Assembly: GCA_030596465.1 (NCBI GenBank) | Contig: JAUVJW010000027.1 | Span: 1-11,630, forward strand | Source: Candidatus Fermentibacteraceae bacterium | GTDB lineage: Bacteria; Fermentibacterota; Fermentibacteria; Fermentibacterales; JCC-6 | Length of the DNA: 11,630 nucleotides | Reading direction: 5' to 3' | Shown here: positions 7,021-11,630 of the stretch, in pieces | Numbering within the stretch: the stretch's first letter is position 1 | Layout: every line of letters starts with the position of its first letter | Program-made: the position numbers and the translations under genes | Notes under the pieces: model-generated | Database searches by the model: none | What the model was told of the DNA's origin: nothing | What the model saw: only the letters and a program-made list of their open reading frames with translations

Positions 7021-8466
7021 TTAGAAAACAACTCGATCCCGGAGGATACCGTAACGAGTCATTATTTCCCCATTTGCTGCAATGGCTTCTTCCCTGTTGA
7101 GAATGATAACACTGCCAAGACTGGTGGTAAGCTCAAGAAACGGGCCGTGAACACCCTCAACCAGTTCAACAAACTGAGAGAAACTTTTTACGCGGGTGCC
7201 GTTTACTGTTTCGATTATCTCATTCTGAAGGCTTTCATATCCGGCATTAACCTCTGCCGGAAGCATGAACGTGAGAACAACAATCTCCTCACGGGTATCT
7301 GTACACCAGTTATCAAAGAGGAAGGGGTAAGTAAGGTAATCAACTGCATTCAGATACCAGTCGTACCCCCAGGACTCAAGGTAGTTCAGGGAAAGAGGCA
7401 TGAATACTGTTCCGCCAAAGATAAAGTACTCGGGCGGTGTATCGTAAATCTTGTTGGGAACAATAGTTAAATCATCAAGAGTGGTGCTTAGCGTAATTTC
7501 CACTGTTCGCTGAACACCGTCTCTAATAATCTCAAGTGGAATTGTCTCGCCTATCTGCCGCCGGTTTACCATGTAATCAAGTCTGGTTCGACTTCCTGCT
7601 CGAAGCTCAACTGTACCATCGCCTGCGATGGAGCTGCCATCAATCTCCATAAGAATGTCACCAATTTCAAATGCCCTTCCGGCGGGAGAATCATAAGCCA
7701 GTTTCGTAATCATTACACCGGTCTGCTCCTGAGGAATACCGAACATGGCGGAAAACGCATCGTTGCGAATGGTCTGGTAACTAAATCCCGCAGAGGGAAA
7801 TCCGTCGTATTTACCATCTTCCATATCTTCAAAGAAGTGCTCGATTACAGGAACAGGTATCACATAACCTATATTGTCCGCCTGGGTCATCGTCTGCATG
7901 GCAACACCAATGATTTTGTTGTCGATAACGGCAGGGCCTCCGCTGTTACCCGGGTTAATGGCAGCATCAATCTGCACTGTAAGCAGAGAAAGACCGCTGT
8001 GTGCGTAGCGGGAACTTTCAATCCTCGAAATAACCCCTTGAGTGGTACTGAGGGCATCACCGCCCATCGGGTAGCCATAGACAGTAACTTCTTCCCTGGC
8101 CTGCGGAAGTTCTCCCAGTTCCAGAGGATCAATTCCCACGAAGAAAGATTCGTCGTTCACCGTTATCAGCGCAAGATCAGCTTCATGGGATATCGCCACC
8201 ACGAATGCCTGGTACTTCCTGGGATCACCTTCTTTACGCACCTGCAGATAGGTTTCATTAGTAACAACATGAGCATTGGTCAATATCATGTTTCCGTGTA
8301 CAACACAGCCGGAACCGGAACTTTCCATGGGAGCATCAGTACTCCAGGGAAGGTAATAGTTATAGGCAACACTGTTCGTGTAAATCTTTACCATTGCCTG
8401 ATCAATACCGCCGGAGATACCGGCAGTTGTAATAACAAGCACCATGAGAATTATCAAGTTTTTCAT
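7021..8466 (-). CDS. Secreted Deg-type trypsin-like serine protease with PDZ domains
   Basis: A 481-residue exported protease. The N-terminal hydrophobic stretch (3-18) is a signal peptide or membrane anchor, so it should act in the periplasm or at the outer face of the inner membrane. The chymotrypsin-fold domain (about 25-215) carries the full triad: H66 in TNAHVV, D97 in EADLAL and S175 in NPGNSGGP, with the YVIPVPVI strand (201-208) that closes the fold. A PDZ domain follows (about 228-328: GVMITKLA...DSPA...GDILMEIDG). The segment YFIFGGTVFMPLSLNYL (347-363) and a divergent second PDZ-like part (about 395-460) recall the Deg2/Deg9-type architecture known from plants and some bacteria, not classical DegP. 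The expected role is quality control of envelope proteins. The ATG at 8466 has AAGGG about 5 nt upstream. It lies 61 nt after the membrane protein gene, so the two could share a transcript. Confidence 0.9.
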   Translation of the reverse strand: MKNLIILMVLVITTAGISGGIDQAMVKIYTNSVAYNYYLPWSTDAPMESSGSGCVVHGNMILTNAHVVTNETYLQVRKEGDPRKYQAFVVAISHEADLALITVNDESFFVGIDPLELGELPQAREEVTVYGYPMGGDALSTTQGVISRIESSRYAHSGLSLLTVQIDAAINPGNSGGPAVIDNKIIGVAMQTMTQADNIGYVIPVPVIEHFFEDMEDGKYDGFPSAGFSYQTIRNDAFSAMFGIPQEQTGVMITKLAYDSPAGRAFEIGDILMEIDGSSIAGDGTVELRAGSRTRLDYMVNRRQIGETIPLEIIRDGVQRTVEITLSTTLDDLTIVPNKIYDTPPEYFIFGGTVFMPLSLNYLESWGYDWYLNAVDYLTYPFLFDNWCTDTREEIVVLTFMLPAEVNAGYESLQNEIIETVNGTRVKSFSQFVELVEGVHGPFLELTTSLGSVIILNREEAIAANGEIMTRYGILRDRVVF

Positions 8467-8527
8467 TGCTGCCCTTCTTAATAGATTAACAGGATTATTA
8501 ATTATCGAGTGTATTCTAACGGAAGAT

Positions 8528-9430
8528 TCAAGTACTTGCCATTTCAGAGCGTTTTTTACGAAGATACTTTTCTATACCTGCATAAAAGAAAAGATCGATG
8601 GCAAGACCCCAGATTGCAGTAAGCTGGGATTGATAAAAAAGAAATATATGGGTGATGAAAATACTTACCAGAATAGCTCTCTTGAACCATAGAAAGGCAC
8701 AGTACAGAGACTTCTGGAGCATGAAAACACCAAAAAGAACAAGAATACCACTTATGGTTATGCCAATTATTGATATTCCCGAAGTATCATTCATTGGCAG
8801 CCACCCCGGACTCAGTATTCCAAAAACTATCCCCAGCTGTATCAGGTTCAGAACAACAAACACGATCATCATAACAGAGACAAGCCCTTTTATGTTAATG
8901 GTTTTCTCAAAAATTTCCTCGAACCGTTCTTTTGCCGCATCATATAATTTCAAAACTTTTGAAGAAGTATCATGCATATCTCCAAGATCACTGCGTAAGT
9001 GCTTGTTCACCTGTATCTCTCTCGCAGAAAGCTTTGATTTTTCAGCATAACCTCTGAAAAGAAGGTACATAAGGATAAATATCACATATATCATCGCAAT
9101 GGTGGGCTTATAAAAATAATCGTTGTTGTCAGTGATAAACTTGCCCAGTTCATCAATGAATAATCCAAAACCGGCTCCGCCAAAGAACGCAGCCAATCTG
9201 CGCACTGAAGGATTCCAGTAGCGGAACAACATAACGAGAGCGATGAACATCAGAAAACCGCCCCAGAGCATGTGAGCAATATGAAGATTTCCTGGAGATA
9301 TCTGTGGATAGCCAGTAGCTGCGAGAAACGCCCTGTTAACAAGAATTGTGACCACTGCAATTACCATAAGCAATTCCAGAAGGTCACCTGTATCCGTGTC
9401 TCGAACAAGTGGGCTTTGTCTTTTTCTCAT
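8528..9430 (-). CDS. Conserved multi-pass membrane protein of unknown function
   Basis: A 300-residue protein with about seven or eight hydrophobic segments (near 17-38, 52-70, 76-92, 107-126, 179-205, 217-238, 251-267 and 270-287). A charged cytosolic loop lies between the fourth and fifth (127-178). The most conserved-looking element is GGAGFGLFIDELGKFIT (84-100) followed by DNNDYFYKP; acidic and basic residues inside a glycine-rich membrane segment suggest a functional site. HIAH (50-53) lies at the start of the second helix. I recall similar motifs in unnamed bacterial membrane proteins but can assign no function. The ATG at 9430 has no Shine-Dalgarno site, and a plausible -10 box ends only 6 nt upstream, so the mRNA may be leaderless. 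It is the first of the five minus-strand genes. Confidence 0.8.
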   Translation of the reverse strand: MRKRQSPLVRDTDTGDLLELLMVIAVVTILVNRAFLAATGYPQISPGNLHIAHMLWGGFLMFIALVMLFRYWNPSVRRLAAFFGGAGFGLFIDELGKFITDNNDYFYKPTIAMIYVIFILMYLLFRGYAEKSKLSAREIQVNKHLRSDLGDMHDTSSKVLKLYDAAKERFEEIFEKTINIKGLVSVMMIVFVVLNLIQLGIVFGILSPGWLPMNDTSGISIIGITISGILVLFGVFMLQKSLYCAFLWFKRAILVSIFITHIFLFYQSQLTAIWGLAIDLFFYAGIEKYLRKKRSEMAST

Positions 9431-9436
9431 GCACTC

Positions 9437-9464
9437 AATATAGATATTACCGGAAATGTTGCAA
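9437..9464 (-). promoter_or_regulatory. Candidate promoter giving a leaderless transcript
   Basis: On the minus strand TTGCAA (9459-9464, 4 of 6) and, after 16 nt, TATATT (9437-9442, 5 of 6 to the -10 consensus) precede the membrane protein start codon by only 6 nt. Transcription would begin at or next to the ATG, which agrees with the absence of a ribosome-binding site there. The 71-nt gap also has to hold the promoter of the divergent glycosylase gene. Confidence 0.4.
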
Positions 9465-9501
9465 GTATTGTATGCTCAAACAAACAAGCGGAGGTTTGAT
9501 A

Positions 9502-10209
9502 ATGAAAACAGTGGAAGAGTTGATTTCCGAGCTGAAAAAACTTGCGGATCCAGTTCGTGCGGCACACAGTCAGAAATTCTTCAAGACAGGGCCCGGAGAA
9601 TACGGTGAGGGTGATCTGTTTCTCGGCCTCAGGGTCCCCCAAACACGAAAGCTTGTGAGAGCATTCAGGAGCCTTGAGTTACAGGCGATGGAGGAACTGC
9701 TTCAGTCAAAATGGCATGAAGCGAGACTCTTTGCCCTTCTTTCCATGGTCGACACCTTTAAAAGAGGTTCAGATAAGGAACAAGAGGGAATTTTCAAGCT
9801 GTACATGAGTAATTCAGACAGAGTGAACAACTGGGATCTGGTTGATTCCTCAGCACCGCACATTGCCGGAGCTTACCTGTGGGATCGAGACAGGCAGCCC
9901 CTGTACGATTTCGCGGTATCCAGCTCTCTCTGGGAGCGTCGAATCGCAATCATCTCCACCCAGCACTTCATCAGAAAAGATTCCTTTGACGATACGCTGA
10001 AAATCGCGGATATGCTACTTAACGATGAAGAAGATCTGATCCACAAAGCAGTGGGCTGGATGCTCAGAGAAGTGGGCAACAGAAATACAAAGAGGGAAGA
10101 AGAATTCCTGAAGCTCCGGTACATGAAAATGCCCAGAACAATACTGAGATACGCTATTGAAAAATTCGAGACAGAGAGACGAAAGATGTATCTTAAAGGA
10201 CTAATATAG
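9502..10209 (+). CDS. AlkD-family DNA-alkylation repair glycosylase
   Basis: The ATG at 9502 is chosen for the GGAGG (9490-9494) 7 nt upstream; the 235-residue product matches the usual family length, whereas longer in-frame starts add an unrelated basic, Cys-rich tail. AlkD proteins are cytosolic all-helical HEAT-like repeat glycosylases that remove N3- and N7-alkylated purines without flipping the base. The residues of the known active cleft are recognisable by spacing: W111 and D115 in NNWDLVDSSAPH (counterparts of Bacillus cereus AlkD W109 and D113), W144/R147 in LWERRIAII (R148 counterpart) and W186 in KAVGWMLREVG (W187 counterpart). The N-terminal FLGLRVPQTRKLVRAF segment is also typical. 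All these residues are retained, so activity is expected. It is transcribed divergently from the membrane protein gene and alone on its strand, with no adaptive-response gene nearby. Confidence 0.92.
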   Translation: MKTVEELISELKKLADPVRAAHSQKFFKTGPGEYGEGDLFLGLRVPQTRKLVRAFRSLELQAMEELLQSKWHEARLFALLSMVDTFKRGSDKEQEGIFKLYMSNSDRVNNWDLVDSSAPHIAGAYLWDRDRQPLYDFAVSSSLWERRIAIISTQHFIRKDSFDDTLKIADMLLNDEEDLIHKAVGWMLREVGNRNTKREEEFLKLRYMKMPRTILRYAIEKFETERRKMYLKGLI

Positions 10210-10263
10210 GAGTATAATCAAAATTTCAGCAATTCTGCTCAACACCCATTGTCGGTCACACTC

Positions 10264-10695
10264 TTAACGAGAATCTCTCAATTTCTTTTCAAACCTTATC
10301 AGAACAATTTTCTGTTCATCGGTCTCTACTGCGAATGGATTTGTTTCCCTCAGGGTTTCTATTGCCGTCGTGGCAGAGGTATCTCCACCCCTCATAAGCC
10401 AGGCTGCGCCGAATGTACCTGTTCTGCCATTCCCGCCTTCACAGTGAACGAGAACGGTTCCTTCAGATGCTTTCACCAGCCTTACAAACCGCAAAAGTTT
10501 CTCAAGCGCCGGCGCATCATAATCTCTCACAGCGATTTCCACCCATTTCACTCCAGGAATGGCGGGGTTGTATTTCAATCGCTGCTCTGCCGGGTCAATG
10601 AGTGAAACGATGGTGGTAAGATTGTCTATTTTCAGCTCAGACTGCTTCGGGTTATGAGAACCCATAAGTTTCGGTTTGTCTATCCACCACTGCAT
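10264..10695 (-). CDS. Dual-specificity/tyrosine-type protein phosphatase
   Basis: The ATG at 10695 has AGGTGA about 5 nt upstream. An in-frame ATG at 10746 adds 17 residues but has no ribosome-binding site, and family members start near WWI..KLxGS. The 143-residue protein has the cysteine phosphatase P-loop HCEGGNGRTG (H84-G93; nucleophile C85, phosphate-binding R91) and an upstream VRDYDAP segment in which D58 is the likely general acid. This is the minimal single-domain fold of small dual-specificity phosphatases, which remove phosphate from Tyr, Ser or Thr, or from other phosphoesters. No export signal is visible, so it should be cytosolic. It is convergent with the glycosylase gene (54 nt apart, with only a weak 4-bp hairpin between) and has no kinase next to it. 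The phosphatase fold is secure; the substrate is unknown. Confidence 0.88.
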   Translation of the reverse strand: MQWWIDKPKLMGSHNPKQSELKIDNLTTIVSLIDPAEQRLKYNPAIPGVKWVEIAVRDYDAPALEKLLRFVRLVKASEGTVLVHCEGGNGRTGTFGAAWLMRGGDTSATTAIETLRETNPFAVETDEQKIVLIRFEKKLRDSR

Positions 10696-11058
10696 TCTGC
10701 TCACCTTTCGTAAACGATCAAAAAAAGTACTGATAAACGCTAACATACAAAACCGACCACACGGTTACTATATTCCTGTTTCAATTCCATGAGAACTTGT
10801 GGAAGGAGCTTGTATGCTGCCAACCCTTTGTCATTCTCTGCTGCGCGGGAATTCTGTGGAATTGGATACTCACTGCTTTCTCTCCCGCTTCTCTGTCTTT
10901 TTGCGCCCGCACATGAAAAGAACCCCGGCAGGCATGGCCGCAATCGACGGCTCAACGGGAATTCTACTTGCAAAAATAGTTGACAGTTCAGCTTTCAGGA
11001 AAACAGCCCTGGTTATTCTTTCTCTTCTTTGTGTTTCCGGAGCAATACAGGCCCTGGT
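10696..11058. other. Gene-poor interval between phosphatase and MATE genes
   Basis: About 360 nt with no recognisable gene on the minus strand. It must contain the phosphatase promoter; I found no convincing -35/-10 pair. On the plus strand it contains one small ORF candidate with a strong ribosome-binding site (described separately). No RNA gene, long repeat or intrinsic terminator is apparent. Confidence 0.6.
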
Positions 11059-11062
11059 TTAG
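10814..11062 (+). CDS. Small hypothetical ORF with C-terminal hydrophobic segment
   Basis: An 82-codon open frame from an ATG preceded at 5-nt spacing by GGAAGGAG (10801-10808), one of the best ribosome-binding sites in the window. The product starts MLPTLCHSLLRGN, has a Cys-containing basic first half and ends in a hydrophobic run (TALVILSLLCVSGAIQALV) that could be a single membrane segment. It matches no family I know. Its stop overlaps the convergent MATE stop by 3 nt. Against it, another frame over the same region is also open for about 60 codons and the first half looks unlike a folded protein. An internal ATG at 10913 is possible but has no good site. It could be a real small membrane protein, a decayed remnant, or chance. 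Confidence 0.3.
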   Translation: MLPTLCHSLLRGNSVELDTHCFLSRFSVFLRPHMKRTPAGMAAIDGSTGILLAKIVDSSAFRKTALVILSLLCVSGAIQALV

Positions 11063-11630
11063 TCCATATCTGTTGCCGGCACGATTAATTCAGCATCTTT
11101 AACATCATGGACAAAGTGATCAGCTCCGGTTTTCCAGGTTCCCTTCCTGAACCACAACCAGCCCGCGACGGTTACCGCCGTATTTGAGATAAACATTGAC
11201 CACCATATCCCCAGAGGACCCATTCCAAAAGTGTATGCCAGAAGATATGCCCCGGGAATTCTCAGCACCCACAGTCTTGTCATATTAAGCACCATCACCG
11301 GCATGGTATACCCCGAGCCCTGAAAGCTGCCCAGAAGTATGATGAGAAAACCGAATACAAACACTGAAGGAGTCGTTATACGGAACATGGTTCTGCTCAG
11401 TTGAATTACCCCGGGATCATCCACAAAAGCTCTTGCTATGTCCGCCCCGAAAAAGAACATACCCAGGGCCATGGGCAGAAGTATCATCCCGATAAGCAGC
11501 AGGGCGGTTCTGGAAGATTTTTCAGCTCTTTCCACATTGCCCGCGCCGAGATTCTGCCCGACAGCAGTGGCATTGGCCTGACTGAGGCCGAATGCCGGAA
11601 CCATAGCCATATGAATTATCCTGTTTCCCA
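11059..11630 (-). CDS. MATE-family multidrug/Na+ exporter, C-terminal part (partial)
   Basis: The gene runs off the window edge; about 190 C-terminal residues are visible, roughly 40 percent of a normal 450-residue MATE transporter, ending at TAA (11059-11061). Visible family features are the GNRI segment at the window edge, the motif AFGLSQANATAVGQNLGAGN (which starts the second six-helix bundle's conserved region), alternating hydrophobic helices, and FQGSGYTMPVMVLNMTRLW, matching the conserved F-QG-G.....N..R pattern before the last helices. MATE proteins export cationic drugs or metabolites in exchange for Na+ or H+ across the inner membrane. The tail after the last helix is a polar cytosolic stretch rich in Asp. 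The substrate and the coupling ion cannot be read from this part. It converges on the small ORF candidate. Confidence 0.9.
   Translation of the reverse strand, partial: GNRIIHMAMVPAFGLSQANATAVGQNLGAGNVERAEKSSRTALLLIGMILLPMALGMFFFGADIARAFVDDPGVIQLSRTMFRITTPSVFVFGFLIILLGSFQGSGYTMPVMVLNMTRLWVLRIPGAYLLAYTFGMGPLGIWWSMFISNTAVTVAGWLWFRKGTWKTGADHFVHDVKDAELIVPATDMD

Noticed and set aside
7837..8481. Long plus-strand open frame (about 214 codons) opposite the protease gene.
   Set aside because: It is antisense to a protein with a complete catalytic triad and signal peptide and has no family features; it is a coding shadow.
9409..9501. N-terminal extension of the AlkD-like protein.
   Set aside because: It reads into the divergent gene, is Cys/Tyr-rich and unlike the family; ATG 9502 has GGAGG at ideal spacing.
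10696..10746. Longer phosphatase start at 10746.
   Set aside because: It has no ribosome-binding site and adds 17 residues before the family's usual start; the ATG at 10695 has AGGTGA at good spacing.
10740..10973. Minus-strand open frame of 77 codons in the gene-poor interval.
   Set aside because: It has no ribosome-binding site, unlikely low-complexity composition and no recognisable motif; treated as a chance frame.
10980..10985. Perfect TTGACA as a -35 box for a plus-strand promoter.
   Set aside because: There is no -10-like hexamer 16-18 nt downstream and no plus-strand gene after it.
10846..11262. The decamer CGGGAATTCT occurs three times (10846, 10956, 11253).
   Set aside because: Many repeated decamers are expected by chance in 11.6 kb; the flanks are unrelated and one copy is plain MATE coding sequence.

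Overview
The window reads as ordinary chromosomal DNA of a Gram-negative bacterium of moderate GC content (mid-to-high 40s by eye), using the standard code and mostly good Shine-Dalgarno sites. The Gram-negative call rests on a lipobox lipoprotein, a secreted Deg-type protease and a MATE exporter. The lineage cannot be fixed from sequence alone; the gene mix would suit a poorly sampled environmental phylum, but that is a guess. I see no phage, transposon, CRISPR array, rRNA or tRNA.

Layout. (a) 1-1456, plus strand: the tail of a sensor histidine kinase, overlapping by ATGA an NtrC-type response regulator whose AAA+ domain has lost nearly every catalytic and sigma-54 contact signature. (b) 1460-1843, minus: a small lipoprotein carrying a pilin-like globular domain. 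(c) 1915-3126, plus: a CPA-type Na+ or K+/H+ antiporter, ending at an inverted repeat shared with the convergent minus-strand cluster. (d) 3273-9430, minus: five co-oriented genes, in transcription order a multi-pass membrane protein of unknown function (possibly leaderless), a Deg-type PDZ serine protease, an H-NOX heme sensor, a soluble hybrid histidine kinase with two receiver domains, and a DUF445 membrane protein. (e) 9502-10209, plus: an AlkD-type DNA glycosylase. (f) 10264-10695, minus: a dual-specificity-like phosphatase. (g) 10696-11058: a gene-poor stretch holding one small membrane ORF candidate with a strong ribosome-binding site. (h) 11059-11630, minus: the C-terminal part of a MATE exporter.

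How they work together. The clearest functional unit is the H-NOX/hybrid-kinase pair (4660-6906). The heme protein has the proximal His and the YxSxR motif, lacks the distal Tyr used for O2 binding, and carries a Cys/His set suited to a zinc site. It is 12 nt upstream of a kinase that has no sensor domain of its own. This is the expected arrangement for a nitric-oxide (and possibly thiol-redox) sensing system; its output partner is not visible here. The neighbouring protease, alkylation-repair glycosylase, antiporter and exporter could fit a stress and envelope-maintenance theme, but co-regulation is not shown. The most unusual protein is the first response regulator, which looks like a catalytically dead sigma-54 activator that keeps its receiver and DNA-binding ends.
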